NCBI RefSeq assembly: GCF_963169125.1
Contig: NC_084802.1
Coordinates: 27,781,107-27,845,106, forward strand
DNA: 64,000 nt
From: Humulus lupulus
Taxonomy: Eukaryota > Streptophyta > Magnoliopsida > Rosales > Cannabaceae
Direction: 5' to 3'
This document shows positions 44,578-57,135 of the stretch, piece by piece (the stretch's first letter is position 1; each line of letters begins with the position of its first letter). Made by a program: the position numbers and the translations under genes. The notes below the pieces were generated by a model that worked only from the letters and a program-made list of their open reading frames with translations, had not been told where the DNA came from and made no database searches.

Positions 44578-45435
44578 CATTGTGAATAATTTATGTGGCA
44601 AAAATCCTAATAAACCAAAAATTAATTTAGGTACTTATAAGAGCTTGGGCATTTTGAATATATTCGATCCTTTATCTCATGAGCCTTTTTCATCTAGGGT
44701 TTATTTGTTTTTCATTATTTTATTTTCTCGGCTAGGTGGCACAGTCACTCTATCTATGTCATGGCTGAAAGAGGACGACACTTTGGTTTCTTACTGATGG
44801 GTGTGGCTATGGCTGGTGATGATGATGTCTCTATGCAAAATTTTCTTTTCAATCTCATGTTGTTATGTGGCCTTCTCTTTGGGTGATTGGGATTGGTGAG
44901 GCTCTTGGTTTTCCGGCAGGGTTGTTGGGGGTACGGGTTCTTTCGCTGACAATATGAGTAGTTGCAATGGGGATCTTTGTTTTCATCAGGCTTTGGTGGG
45001 ACGAGGGCCTCCTTTGGTGGATGGATTTCTTTTAACATGGGGTTGTGATCAGGATTTAAGGGTGGCTGTGTTTAATGGCTCCGACAGAATGGCTGGTTAG
45101 TTCGTGGTGGGTCGGGATTGTGAAATGCGGCATGATGGCTCTTTCAAATCTGTAGCGTTTTTTTTTTGTTTGGCGTCTTTTTTTGTTTTTTATTTTGTTA
45201 ATAAATTCCCCTTGTGTGGGTGGGTGTTGACCATTGTATAAGGTGGTATTGTGAACCATTTATCTTGTAGTATGTTGTTTCATTCACTTGGTCAAGTTTG
45301 GCCCTTGTCACTATGTTCCCGTGAGGGGATTCTAGTAGCTCAACATTGTGACAAATATAGGTTTCGAGATATTTTAGGTTTCAAGATGAGGTTACTACCT
45401 TTTTTCACCGTTTAAGAATATTAAATGTATGAAGT
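44578..45435. other. unassigned intergenic DNA
   Basis: No gene is supported. The G/T-rich stretch (44740-45260) has short frames on both strands without recognisable motifs. It could be an old element tail or host DNA. Confidence 0.45.
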
Positions 45436-45440
45436 ATGAA

Positions 45441-46310
45441 TGTTGACTCATTTTTTCGTCAACTTGCACAGAGCAATAAATGAAGAGTTGTTTTGTGTAT
45501 AATATCTTAGAGCAGATCTTAATGATGAATAGTGAGCTAAAGAAAAGATAAATAAGTGAATGAGACAAAGATTTATAGTAGTTCGATCCAAAAAAGATGA
45601 CCTACGTCCACTTTAGTCAGTATTATTTATGAACTTTAAACCCGCAAGAACAAGCTGATGTTGATCTTGTTCTTGGGGCAGCTACAGTAATGGAGAGTAG
45701 GAACTCTCTCTGAAAATGAACAGTTACTGACTTGTTTTTCTCTCTCTGGATCGTTATCTTTTGGTACAGTTTGATTTGCATTATTTACAGCCGTGGAGAT
45801 GGGAAAGGCTGACGGTGGCACCTTGTTTCCCAATCAGGCTAAATCTTGGTACACTTGGCTGGAGACAGGTTTGTGTCTCAGCAAAAATGGTAATCTGACG
45901 TATCTTGTTCATTTAATGATTGAAGGCGCACTTTGGTGCGAAAGGAGGTTCGAGTGGCGAGGGCCATCGGCTAGCGGCGAGGGCCTCGGGGATCAGCTAT
46001 GGCTGATGGCGACCTCAGCAGATCCTTATGATGTGTGTCTGTTCGACTTGTGCGTCTGGCTAGTGCGATTGGCTAGGGCCATTTTCTTCTTATGATTGGT
46101 GTTGGCGTGACCACTTGGGGATCATTTGGCTTCTCGCGATGGGAGAAATAGGCTCGCTCTGGCGAGTCCTGCATCTTCTTGAGTATTAGGGAAGTGGTGA
46201 GGGCCACTCCTCACGACGGCTAGTGGTGACCATTATGTCCCGACACTTTATCTTGACATGTCATCACTTCACGGCCTGCCACGTGGAAATGCTAAATTTT
46301 TGGTATAACA
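45441..46310 (-). mobile_element. solo LTR G (Tat-type)
   Basis: 870 bp from TGTTGACTCATTTTTTCGTC to GGTATAACA. The flanks are ATGAA (45436-45440) and ATGAC (46311-46315), a 5-bp duplication with one mismatch. It shares the GTTCGATCC...GACCTACGTCCACTT block with the T2 LTR. Confidence 0.82.
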
Positions 46311-46315
46311 ATGAC

Positions 46316-46800
46316 CATTAGGGTAGATGAAGATTTACCTCTTAATCAATGAAATTATTATTTTCAAGGTATTTTCGTCTGAAATAATGTATGTTAAAAA
46401 AATTGTGATCCTCCATCGTGTCCAGAGTGTAGCTATTTGGCACCTTATGGTACCCAGTATCACATGAGATGACACCTCATGGTTGGTTAGCGATACCCCA
46501 TAATACTTATTAAATTCAAATATGTGAGACATAATATTGAATTGTACCGTATATCACCTTCTTGTGGTGTTGGGCACCAGTGGTGCCCCTTTGTAATTCT
46601 GATTGTTTCCCTCCTTTTTTAAGCTTTTTAGTTCAATTTAAAAAAAAAAAAAAAAACCTGTTAAAACTATATGTCTAAGTGTAATGTTGTTGACATGGAA
46701 CAAAATAGCCAATCAGAGACAAAAGAACACGTAGTCCGGGCCACATAGGAAAACGATTAACAGCTGGCTTAAAAGGGAGAATTTTTTTTCCATATTTAAA
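46316..46800. other. intergenic DNA upstream of the SelK-like gene
   Basis: It includes a run of 17-18 A near 46640 and a GGGCACCAGTGGTGCCC palindrome near 46572, possibly part of a small non-autonomous repeat. A CCAAT motif (near 46709) and a leader ending in the ACC before ATG 46857 suggest the promoter of the next gene. Confidence 0.4.
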
Positions 46801-46856
46801 GTGAAACTACACGCTTATTCGGTTAAGAGAGACCCAGAAGACTTTGGAGAATCACC

Positions 46857-49026
46857 ATGGCTTACGTTGAACGAGGTTCGCAATCTCTCTTTCTAATCAT
46901 CGGCGATTGAATTATATGCCTGATTATTATTTTGAATCACATTTATGCTATTAGAAATTATGGTTTTGGGTTTTCTGTTTCCCAGATTAGGGTCATAATC
47001 TCTTGTCTCGTATCGTTTGATTGTGTCATCATTCCTGTAGCAGTTCGGAATTTGTGGTTTTTGGTTTATGTAATTCGATCTGTATGCTCAGTGCATTTTT
47101 TATTGCATACACTTACCAAATCTTTGAATGTTAAATTTAAATTTTGGGTGTGGTTAAATTTCCACGTATGAAGAAGACCTCGAATTTTCTTTTTCTATTC
47201 AACATGGTAAAATTTTGATGATGCTTTTATGTTGGTTCGAATTTCATTATTATAGAATTCAGAGCTCGTTGATGCTAAATTTGATTTATTTGGTGTTATT
47301 TGAGTAGTCTTATGTTAGAAGACCGATGAGAATAAGAGAAATACCGAAGGAATGTTCGAGTCGTGAGAAAATTAGAGGCATAGAGTTGCTTATTTGCAAT
47401 ATTTTATCATACATATATGATATGTGAGGAGAGATGACTGAGCTTGACAATGTTATTCTAAGTTTCTCAATTGGATAAAGTGATTTCAATATCCAAACAT
47501 GACCAGAGAACAATTGATTAATGTGTGTTTTGTGGTTGAAAGATCTGGATGTTAGTGTTAATTCTTTTGTTTGTATTATGCCCTTTTTTTAATGCTTTTT
47601 TATCATTAAGTTCTATTGGGCTAGTGATCACGAATCAATTGTGGTGTTTTCATTCTAATTCTGTATTGAATATGTTTATACCCGGACTTCATGTTTACAA
47701 ATTATTTTCATTTTATATTATTCAAGTAATACAAGTTAATTTCTGTCGACACTTCTGGTTGAAATTGTTTTATTTTCATCTGTAATTGTCAGTAATAAAT
47801 CCCGCTCGTACAAACATATTCAATACAGAAAATTAGGATGAATACAATACAATTCCTAGATTAGTTTACCATGTTTGTATGTATTGTATTTATTATGAGT
47901 TTATTTTATCCTTTCTCTGCAAATTGTTTCCAGTTGTACATTATACGTAAAATGTTGATGATGTTCTGTCCCTTTATTTTACAATATCTCCTTTTAAATT
48001 TTATGGTGTTACTCTTTTTCTATCCTATCCCATCCTTAACTGAATGTGCCTTAATTTTTAATATGGACGTTATTTACTCTAACTTTGAGCTCTTTCATGT
48101 CTATTCACATTGAGCTAAATAGGGCCAATTATCTGATCTAAGTCTAGTGTGTGAAGCATCCTTTATAGATTTTCTTAAAGAACATTCACATAAATTTGGT
48201 TATTGGTACTCCGGTAATTTTTAGAAACAAATTGCAATTTTTTTTACCTGATTTAAAACTCAAGTTTCTAAGTTTTGTTTTATGATGCTACCCATTTGTT
48301 TTTGAACTTCATCCTTTTGTATCAATTATATTGAATTAATATTTGTTTCCATCTGCCTTACTTTGGATTAGCAAATTAGAAAGAGTGGTTTCTGTGTATT
48401 AGTGAGATATGTGCATTTGATGTATTCAAGAAAAATGTCATGCATTGTATGTTGTCTTGAATTTTTCCTTATTGTTTTGTGAGCTGAAATGGTGAAAGGA
48501 TTAACTAACTTTACATTATTCTGTAGGCGTTGTGAAATCAAAGCGATCGATATGGAGGCTCAAGACAGTAACTGATTTTTTCTGGTCCATTGTAAACTTC
48601 ATAGGCGTGTTCTTCTCAACCATGTTTTCGGTAAAATCTTTATCACAATTCTTTATGATTTTTTTTCTTTGTAATGAGAAGCTACTTATATTTTCTTGAC
48701 TTTTATATGATAGATGGAAAAGTCGGATGCCTACAGAAAAGGCTCTGCTTCTGGAAAAAAATGGGATGGTGGTGGTCCTGGAGGTCCTGGGGGAGGACCA
48801 TATGGTGGTGGTGGTGGTCCACGCGGGCCTCGAGGTGGGCTTGACAATGTTCGTGGATTGGATAGTGTTCGAGGGCCTGACCATAGTAAGTTCATCATGA
48901 GCTTGTTTCAACTTTAGTTTTCTTTCTTTCGTTAAAATGTGTTCTGATCTTTGACCCTCTAAATCAAAACGTGTTTATGCTCAACTACCAGGTTCTTTAC
49001 CTGCCTGTGGCTCCTGCTGCGGCTGA
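46857..49026 (+). CDS. SelK/SelG-type small glycine-rich membrane protein, four exons
   Basis: Coding exons are 46857-46875, 48527-48630, 48714-48885 and 48992-49026, all joined by GT-AG introns, giving 109 residues. The protein begins MAYVERGVVKSKRSIW. It has one membrane segment (TDFFWSIVNFIGVFFSTMFS), then a Gly/Pro-rich tail (GGPGGPGGGPYGG region). It ends SSLPACGSCCG. This is the layout of plant SelK/SelG-family proteins (PF10961 type): a short N-terminal arm, one helix, and a Gly/Arg-rich cytosolic tail. Animal SelK has selenocysteine near its end; here cysteines occupy the C-terminus and the stop is an ordinary TGA. Animal members act at the ER membrane in protein quality control; a plant role is inferred. 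The first intron is about 1.65 kb. The last exon encodes only 11 residues, so the gene is easily missed. Confidence 0.9.
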
Positions 49027-50244
49027 GCATGGACTATGCGGAAGTGCTTGAAGAGAATGCATTGCTGTTTCGAATGTTAATTTCTGCACAATATTACGAT
49101 TGTAATTAACTTGTGAACATATCTTCCAACAAGAGGACATAGACGAGAGCAAACTGACTTAAGTAAACTAATAACGTTTAATGAGTCATGTATTAAGCGT
49201 TGGGTGGCTTTTTCAGGAGTAAATATATTACTTTAACAAAATTAAGTCTTGGTAGAACATTTTCTTGTTTCATCTTTTATTTATACTACCAATCTATGCC
49301 TCGTTATTTTTTGTGGTCACCTTTCGGGATGTGTGCTGAAAGAAGTTTTAGCACATTTGCACACAATGGTGAATATATGTCGTTAAAGTTGCTAAAGTAT
49401 TTGACTTGATTCTTTTCCAATTCAAATGCATTAGCTGATCTCTAGGCTCTACCATTAAGAGGTAAGATAGACACTAAAGACTTGAAAAATAATATTTCCT
49501 TTATCGGGGCTCACCGGTGTTAAACACAGGTCCAAAAGTTGAAAAGAAAATTGTTAGAGCTGTGAAAGTTGTATTGTTATGGTAGTGTATTTTAGAAGTT
49601 ACAAATCATTACCTATCAGACGTGTGGGTTGGGTGAGATTCAACTGGGTTTAAGTTCTAATAAAAAAACTTCCATTTTCATCAACTCATAAAAAAAAATC
49701 TTTGTTTGGAATAATAAAGCAAGATGTGTTAAAGCCATAAGATTGGTAGTGTTTATGATTGAATAAGATATTAGTTTATAACTCCATGAAATTGATAGTA
49801 ATAACGCAGGACCTTTCACTGATCTTTTATTTTATATAGCTTATTTGTTACTTTATTGTTTTTGTCTTTTAGCTTAAACGTACAAAACCATTTGGTAGCT
49901 TTTGTCATTTTGGAAACCATTTACTAATAGAACTTTATTTCGACACTTGACGCCAAGATATATTAGTGATGAAACATCGCAAAGATCCTGGACAAAGACT
50001 TCAACAACAGCCACGGAGTCAAACTAACTAAGAAAGTACCCAAAACTACAATTAAGCAAACCAGCTAGCCAACATAAATTGAAAACAAACATAAATGACA
50101 GTACTTATCTTAGCATTAGTTAATTACTTCTAACTAATTCTGTTAATGACTGTTTTGGATTGGTTAAGTTAGTTTAGGTCAAGAATCCTTGCATAGAGAA
50201 CAGAATAAAGTTCTATTATGTAAAAATTCCTAAAATGATAGAAG
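49027..50244. other. intergenic DNA, 3' flank of the SelK-like gene
   Basis: Probably the 3' UTR for the first 100 bp or so, then AT-rich DNA. I see no further gene or element ends. Confidence 0.5.
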
Positions 50245-50996
50245 CATGGTTTTAAAATAGTGTCTGAGGCTACGCCTTATAGGGTGGCAGTAGCACGCCT
50301 CACGCTGATGAGACGGACTTGGGGCGCACGCCTCTGAGGCGAAATGTAACAAGGCATATGAGGCGCATACCTCATCTTTTTTTTTTTTTTTTTATTGTGC
50401 TCCACGTGGGTCTTTTTTTAATTGTTTTTATGTGGTTTTTTTGCACTTTAAAATAAGTTAAATGAACTTAATTTTGGACATTGTTTTAATATATTTTTAG
50501 TAAATAAAATGGGAATAGAAAATTCTAAATTCATTTCTCTAATTCTTCTATAACATCTCCTCACAACATTCTCCCTCCCCTCAGCATAGGAAGTCATGAC
50601 AACAGCTCTCCTCTCTCATCTCTCTTTCTCACGGCAGCAGCAACTCTCTTATCTCATCTTAGCTCTCCCTCACAAACTCTCTCTTCATCCCTCTCCTTCT
50701 CACTTCATCCCTCTCATTCTCACGCAATCTCTCTCCTCATCATCTCATTTTTTTTCACCTCCTAATAATTTAATAATTTAATACATTTCATCTATAATTG
50801 TAAGACTTATAAGTAGTACTTTTATGACTTTAATAATGAATTATCAGTTTGTTATGAATTCTATGAATTTTATGATATTTCATGATATTTTTTAATATTA
50901 CTTGTTGTTACTGTTGAGGAGTACGTTTCGAGACTTACGCCTCATGGTGCTAAGAGAAAACGACTCGACTCATGATTTCGCCTTTCAAAACCTTGG
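50245..50996. repeat. possible MITE rich in GAGGCG/CGCCTC motifs
   Basis: The left edge reads GGTTTTAAAATAGTGTCTGAGGC and the right edge, in reverse, GGTTTTGAAAGGCGAAATCATGAG. Both share a GGTTTT-plus-GGCG pattern. Many GAGGCG/GCCTCA words lie near both ends, with a T-rich tract (50378-50394) and a CT-rich segment (50570-50760) between. No convincing target duplication was found. Confidence 0.4.
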
Positions 50997-51420
50997 ATAA
51001 AAGCTCCTGAACCAATTAAGACCAATTGGTTTTGTACAGTCAATAAAACTCAAATAGCAAAATGCATCGATTAAGCTATAACACTCCTTCAATCCACAAC
51101 TATTCTCCATCAAAGTGGTATCAAAGTGAGGAATCCTTGAAGAGAGAACAAAATAAAGTTCTATTATGTAAATAATTCACAAAATAAGCTAAAAGACAAA
51201 AACAATAAAGTAGCAAATAAGCTATATAAAATAAAAAATTAGAGTGAAAACTTTTGCATCAAGTAATTTTCAACTTTTGGTGATGGGAATGATGAAAGCA
51301 AATTGTCTTTCCTCCTTATTCTCTCTAGCACACCCCAACAAATGACGTTCTATATTCTATGTTTGATTAAAATAGTAAATAAAAGTCATAAAAATAAAAT
51401 AACTCTATTAGGTATAATTA
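50997..51420. other. AT-rich intergenic DNA before the LINE
   Basis: Nothing recognisable apart from the left LINE target copy beginning at 51421. Confidence 0.5.
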
Positions 51421-51486
51421 AACATAATTAATGTTAAAAACTAAATTTGTAAGTAAAGGGCGTGTGATATTTCTCTCTCTCTTCCC

Positions 51487-52806
51487 ATGGGTCGGAGGAG
51501 GAAAGTTATATCGAAGCCGGCGGTGGTTTCCGATGAGTCTACAGTGGAGGTTCTCTCTTCGAATGTTGAAGCGACGTTTGAGACGATCAATGTGGAGGAA
51601 TTTCATGAACCTTGTGCAGAGTTAGAGTCTGACCGTGGAGTTGAGGAGGTTGATGAAGGGTGTTCAATTCGATCTACATCCCGAGCAGTGAATTGGGCGG
51701 AGGAGGTTGAGGGTAAAGACTTTCAGAACTCTGCTAAAGAAGTTTGGAGCAAATTCAAATCGAACCAGGTACTCACTCCTTCGACTAGACTGGATTTTTC
51801 TGAACCTATGAAAGTTGGTGACCAGGTTGTAGCTAGGCTTGATCTGGAAGAGGTGGAGGTTGAGGCGTCATTTTGGAGGAATGCCATTGTCTGTATTGTT
51901 CTAGGTGCCAACCCTCCTTTTCGAGTATTTGAGGGTTTCATCAAACGAATTTGGGGAAATCTGGGGATTGAAAAGATAGTGCGTATGCACTCTGGCTTTA
52001 CTCTAGCTAACTTCAGGGATGAGGCCACTAGAGACCTGATTTTGGAAACAGGGGTTATTCACTTTGACAGAAAACCAGTTGTTCTTCGCCCTTGGACTAC
52101 AGATTTGGATTCGGTTAGAATGGTCAAATCTGTCCCGGTTTGGATTCGCTTGAATGGATTGGGATTGCAATATTGGGGTAAGAAGAGCCTCAGTGCTCTG
52201 GTGAGTACTATTGGCAAACCTATTATGGTGGACAAGGTGACTCAGAGCAGAGATATGGTGAAATATGCCCGGGTATTGGTTGACATGGAGATTTCGGATC
52301 ATCCTCCTAAGAGCATTGCTTTTATCAATGAACGAGGTCAGTTAGTTGAGCAATTGGTTGAGTATGAATGGCTCCCATCTAAGTGTGCTGCTTGTGCTCA
52401 ATTAGGGCATATAGTGGCTGACTGTAACAAGGGGAAAGGAGGTATTTGGATGAAGAAAACAGCTGATATTAAAGGAGACAAATCTGAGCAAGTTGATAAT
52501 GGTATTGAAAGTGCTAAACAGCAAGATCCAGGTGCTGCTAGTTTAGTTCACAGTGAGCCATTTAGTGCAGTTCCGGATAAGGAAGGAAGGGATGAGTCAT
52601 TATGTAAGGGTCTTGAGTCGAAGGTGAGTAGTAAAGAACAAAGTTTACATAGATCTACTCAGCTAGTTGGAACTAGTAAAACGGACACTGGTGGTGCCTG
52701 GTCTACTCCTAAAAGACGTGGGTCTAAACAGGTTGTGGCTTATCTTAACAAGACAGTGGTAGATCCTAGCAAAGCTAATGTTAGTAATGGCTATGCTGTT
52801 TTATAG
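51487..52806 (+). CDS. LINE ORF1 protein (DUF4283-like domain and zinc knuckle)
   Basis: An intact 439-residue ORF from ATG 51487 (MGRRRKVISKP). Residues about 115-220 match the plant L1 ORF1/DUF4283 pattern: SFWRNAIVCIVLGANPPF, FIKRIWG, FRDEATRDLILETG, VVLRPW, VPVWIRLNGLGLQYWG. A zinc knuckle follows (KCAACAQLGHIVADC, about residue 300). The C-terminal third is Ser/Lys/Glu-rich and low complexity. The protein should bind element RNA to form a ribonucleoprotein. ORF2 begins about 45 bp after the stop, the usual dicistronic layout. No lesion is visible. Confidence 0.9.
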   Translation: MGRRRKVISKPAVVSDESTVEVLSSNVEATFETINVEEFHEPCAELESDRGVEEVDEGCSIRSTSRAVNWAEEVEGKDFQNSAKEVWSKFKSNQVLTPSTRLDFSEPMKVGDQVVARLDLEEVEVEASFWRNAIVCIVLGANPPFRVFEGFIKRIWGNLGIEKIVRMHSGFTLANFRDEATRDLILETGVIHFDRKPVVLRPWTTDLDSVRMVKSVPVWIRLNGLGLQYWGKKSLSALVSTIGKPIMVDKVTQSRDMVKYARVLVDMEISDHPPKSIAFINERGQLVEQLVEYEWLPSKCAACAQLGHIVADCNKGKGGIWMKKTADIKGDKSEQVDNGIESAKQQDPGAASLVHSEPFSAVPDKEGRDESLCKGLESKVSSKEQSLHRSTQLVGTSKTDTGGAWSTPKRRGSKQVVAYLNKTVVDPSKANVSNGYAVL

Positions 52807-52853
52807 GAAACAGGGGGTGGGACTATGGTTACTAATTTTTCCTCCTTAGCTTG

Positions 52854-55800
52854 ATGGAAGTGTGTAATTTGATAGGGTGGAATGTGAGGGGTATGAATAA
52901 AAAAGAAAAGCAAAAGGCTATTTTAGATGTTTGTAAGGAGAATAAGGTTGGGTTTGGAGCTTTTTTTGAAACAAAGGTGAAACATGAGAAGATTCACGAA
53001 GTTTTTGGGAATAATTGTCACAATTGGGACTACTTTTCTAGTTCCATTATTTCTGGAAGGATATTGATTATATGGCAAGCTAAATTTGTGCAGGTTGATA
53101 TCTTATTTGAGGACCCCCAACTTGTCCATTGTAGAGTCAAAGTCAATGGGCAAAAGGATATGTTCCTTGCTACGGTAGTGTATGGAAGCAACTCTATGGT
53201 AGATAGGAAATCTCTTTGGGACAATCTTGCTAACATTGGGCATCCGAACTGTCCTTGGATCATTTTCGGGGACTTCAATGCTATGTTTAGCTTTCAGGAT
53301 AGGAATGGAGGGCGTCAGATTTTAGCTAAAGACATTGTTGATGCTCAAGATTGGCTGGCTTTAGGCCAAGTGGAAGAATTTCATTGCTCTAGTGCGCACT
53401 ATACGTGGTCCAATAAGCAAGATTTGGGAGACCGGATCTTTTCTAAACTTGATAGGGTGTTTACTAATGATGCTTGGCTGGAATTATTTCCTAAGACAGA
53501 AGCTTGTTTTAAATGGGATTTTGTCTCTGATCACAGTTTCTGTATTATCAAAAACCAGGAGGTTAACAAAGTTGGTATCAAGCCATTTAGATTTTGCAAT
53601 CACTGGCTCCATTACAGTAGATTGAAAGAGGCAGTCTTGGGTAGCTAGTTTTCTTCGTCTGGTCTGGTGGGGGGTCTGAATCAGCTAGTTAAGAAATTGT
53701 TGAGAGTGAAGCATGTACTGAAGCGTTTTAACAGGGAGGAGGTAGGTAATGTTGTGTTGGATTATAAGCTTGCCAAGGAGGAGCTTAGTTTGGTTCAGGA
53801 GGCCTTAGCAACAAATCCTTCTGACCACTCTATGCAGTCAGCCGTTAGTCAAGCTCAGCAGTGTTTCTTTATCAAGCAGAAGCGATATTCCTGTTTCCTT
53901 AAGCAACAGAGTAAGGTTAAATGGGTGGTCTTTAGTGATGAGAATTCAAAGTACTTTCATGTTGTTATGAGGAAAAGAAGGCTTGAAAACAGAATCACTT
54001 CCTTTGTTTCTGGTGACAAAACTGAAGATGACTATGGGCAAGTTGTCAATCATTTCTTGTCCCATTTTGAGCAATTTATGGGGAGGAGGAGTTCGGCTAC
54101 CATGGAGCTGGATCTAGAGTGTATGAACCAGGGTAATAATCTTTCAGTGGAGCAACAAGTGAGATTATTAAGACCTTTTAGTAAGAGAGATGTTAAAAAG
54201 GCTATGTTTAGCATTCATTCCTCTAAAAGTCCTGGATTGGATGGTTTTGGTTCAGGTTTTTTCAAGGGTCTTTGGGGTATCATTGGAGATGAAATATCTC
54301 ATGCTGTCTTAGGCTTTTTCCAGGATGGTTTCTTGCCTAAGTCCTTGAATGAAACGGTGATCTCTCTCATCCCTAAGGTAGCTGACCCTAAATCTGCAAG
54401 TGATTACAGGCCAATTGCATGTTGTAATACCCTTTATAAGTGTATTTCGAAGTTACTGTGTACTAGGATTTCGGAGGTGCTTCCTTTCTTAGTTCATAGC
54501 AACCAAGGGGCCTTTATAAAGAATAGGAACCTTGCTCATAATATCATGATTTTCCAGGACCTCTTAAAAGGGTATACAAGGAAGAATATTTCAGCTCGGT
54601 GCATTATGAAGATTGATCTCAGCAAGGCCTATGATACTGTTGATTGGCTCTTTGTGGAGAAGTTGCTTAAGAGTCTCTGTTTCCCTTCTAAATTCATTAA
54701 TTGGATCATGATTTGTCTTAAAGGTACGAGTTACAGCCTCCTAATGAATGGTAGGATTCAGGGGTCGTTTAAAGGGGAAAAAGGTCTTCGTCAAGGTGAC
54801 CCAATATCGCCTCTGTTATTTGTGTTAATAATGGAGTACCTAACTAGACTTTTGGCTCATAACGCTAGTAAAAAAGGTTTCGGATTCCACCCTTTGTGCA
54901 AGCAGCTTAGATTAACTAACATTTGCTTTGCAGATGATTTGATCATTTTTTGCAAAGTAACTTCAACTCGGTGAGTTTCATTCATGATGCCTTCAAGAGA
55001 TTCTGTGATTCTTCAGGTCTCTCAGCGAATAAATCTAAATCTAATATCTTCTTTGGTGGTGTTAAAGATGAAGCAAAACTCAAGATTCTTGATCTTATGC
55101 AAATGGATGAAGGTACTTTCCCTCTGAAGTACTTAGGTGTTCATCTTAGGCCTACTAAATGGAAGGCTGCTGATTGTGGGGTGATTTTGGACAAATTGCA
55201 TAAGAATCTTAACTGCTGGGCGAGTAGGAACCTTTCCTTTGCAGGGCGGGCTCAACTTATTCATTTAGTGCTGCTTGGTATTCGGAACTTTTGGATGAGC
55301 ATCTTCATTCTGCCTTCCAAAGTTACAGCTGCTATTGATAAATGTTGTCGCGATTTCCTGTGGGGTTCTAGAGGAAATAGGAGTGAGTTTCATCTCCCGT
55401 CTTGGGAGAAGGTGTGCCTTCCGAAAAATTTGGGTGGAATTGGCTTTCGTGAAGGTAAGAAGTGGAATGTAGCTGTGATGGCTAAGTATATTTGGGCCTC
55501 TTCTAGTAAGCAAGATTGTCTTTGGGTTAAATGGATTAATTCCATTTATCTTAAAAATCATACTATATGGAGTATTCCTTTTAAGCAAGATATGAGTTGG
55601 TACTTTAAGAAGCTTATCAAAGTTAGGCAGTCTACTGACTATCATTCATTGCAGCTTGCTGAAAAGGGAGGGAAGTTTAGAGTTAAGAAGTTTTATTTGT
55701 CTATGATTTCTGCTCAAAGAGTTATATATGCAGAGACGGTTTGGAACAAACTCATTGTGGCCAAGCATAGATTTATCTATTGGCAGATTTTTAACTCTCA

Positions 55801-56227
55801 ATTGCTGACCAGAAATCACTTGAGCCGCTTCATTCCTATCATATCATCTCTCTGCCCAGTTTGTGACCTGGTCTTAGAATCTCATAGTCACCTCTTTTTG
55901 GACTGTCTCTTTTCCCGAAGACTTTTTGGGGAAATTAGCAGCTGGCTTGGGGTCTTTAAGTGGCCGACTTCTCAGGTGGAGCTCCAGGATTAGTGCCTTT
56001 CTGCTACAAGAGGCTTGCAGCATCAGATCCTCAATGCTGTTCTTGCAGCTACCTTGTACTTCATTTGGAAAAACAGAAACAATTGTATTTTTGAATTAGC
56101 TTGCTATACTACCAATAGTGTTAGCTCTGAAATTAGGAAAGTAGTTAAATGTAGAATCCTGGGTTTGGGTCTTCTTAGAGCTAGCAAAATGGACAGTTAT
56201 TTGATCAATACTGTAGAGGGCTGGTAG
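52854..56227 (+). pseudogene. LINE ORF2 (endonuclease, reverse transcriptase, zf-RVT) with stop and frameshift
   Basis: Starts at ATG 52854 (MEVCNLIGWNVRGM). The endonuclease has an IGWNVRGMN start, an ETKV motif, IIFGDFNAM, DRIFSKLDRVFTND and SDHSF. A TAG at 53646 breaks the frame before the RT region. The RT (53667-54974) has SPGLDGFGSGFFK, DYRPIACCNTLYK, DLSKAYDTVDW, GLRQGDPISPLLF and the FADD catalytic motif. Directly after FADDLIIFCK the frame shifts (near 54957), consistent with a one-base loss. The next frame (to 55993) carries the maturation region and a zf-RVT domain (CPVCDLVLESHSHLFLDC). Another stop precedes a C-terminal piece ending at 56227. ORF2 would nick target DNA and copy the RNA; this copy cannot make it whole. 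Confidence 0.9.
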
Positions 56228-56377
56228 CTGCTTCTCTTTGAGTTCAGCGGCTGTTTCTTTAGCTGCTGTTCTCTTTGTTTTAGCAGCTTTTGTTTTGTTC
56301 AGTTGTGTATCTGTTGGTTTTGAATAATAGATTTCTTCTTTTGTTCAAAAAAAAAAAAAAAAAACATAATTAATGTT

Positions 56378-57135
56378 CTATTTTGAATTGATGCGTGCAG
56401 CATGTGCTAAACCTGAATATGGATTTGAGAGCCGAGGATTCCGAAAATAATACCAAAATATGAGGTCTATAAAAGTAGAGTCCAGACAGGTATTTAACAA
56501 AAATAGAAGGTAAAAAAAAAATGATATAATCTCTTATTGTAAACAAAGTTCAAACAAGTAATGCACTTAATTGAAGTGGTGTTGTTATAATCTTTGCAAT
56601 ATGTTGATCATTCCAAATTTCGATTCAAATAGTGAATGCCATTCCATATCACTTGTAAGTTTTTCCGAGTAATATGATCTATCACAAACATATGAGAGTA
56701 ATACAATAGTAAAGTCTTCATACCTAAAAGTCCAGGCTGATCTTTTTATTTAAAAATTGGTTTATAGTGCCAATAATAAAACCATATAAGAAACAGTCCA
56801 GCATAATAATATCATGTAATGCACTGTGTACCCAAACTAGTGACTTGCAACAAGCCAAATGAGAAAAATAGTTGAGTTTTTAAAACAGGGACAGGAGGAA
56901 CACAAACAAATCCAGATAATGACATAATATAGCCGGGTCCTATGACAGTTTAAAATTGAAGCATGGCAAAAACATTGAAGTTTAGTTCTGGAATGACTGT
57001 TCTTTTTCAACCAGATTCAGATTATTTTCCAACAAAGATGGATCAAATTTCTACAAACACCCAATGAACAAAAGAAACAAAGCTAGAGCAGGTAAATTCC
57101 TTTTTAAAAAGAGAAAAAGCTGCCGCAGAAGAATA
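56378..57135. other. intergenic DNA between the LINE and the ACP gene
   Basis: AT-rich with no recognised feature. The right end is the expected 3' UTR of the minus-strand ACP gene. Confidence 0.5.

Larger units (their letters stand above)
51436..56362 (+). mobile_element. L1-type LINE, apparently full length
   Basis: Flanked by a perfect 15-bp duplication AACATAATTAATGTT (51421-51435; 56363-56377). It ends in an A-run (56347-56364) that merges with the right copy. Inside are ORF1 (DUF4283-like plus CCHC) and ORF2 (endonuclease, RT, zf-RVT). The leader before ORF1 is only about 50 bp. ORF1 is intact; ORF2 has two or three lesions. Confidence 0.94.

Noticed and set aside
44582..45259. Possible coding remnants in 44.6-45.3 kb on both strands
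   Set aside because: The short frames share no family motif; I could not tell host DNA from an old element tail.
48516..48911. 131-codon minus-strand ORF
   Set aside because: It overlaps exons 2 and 3 of the SelK-like gene, whose splice sites and family motifs are clear.
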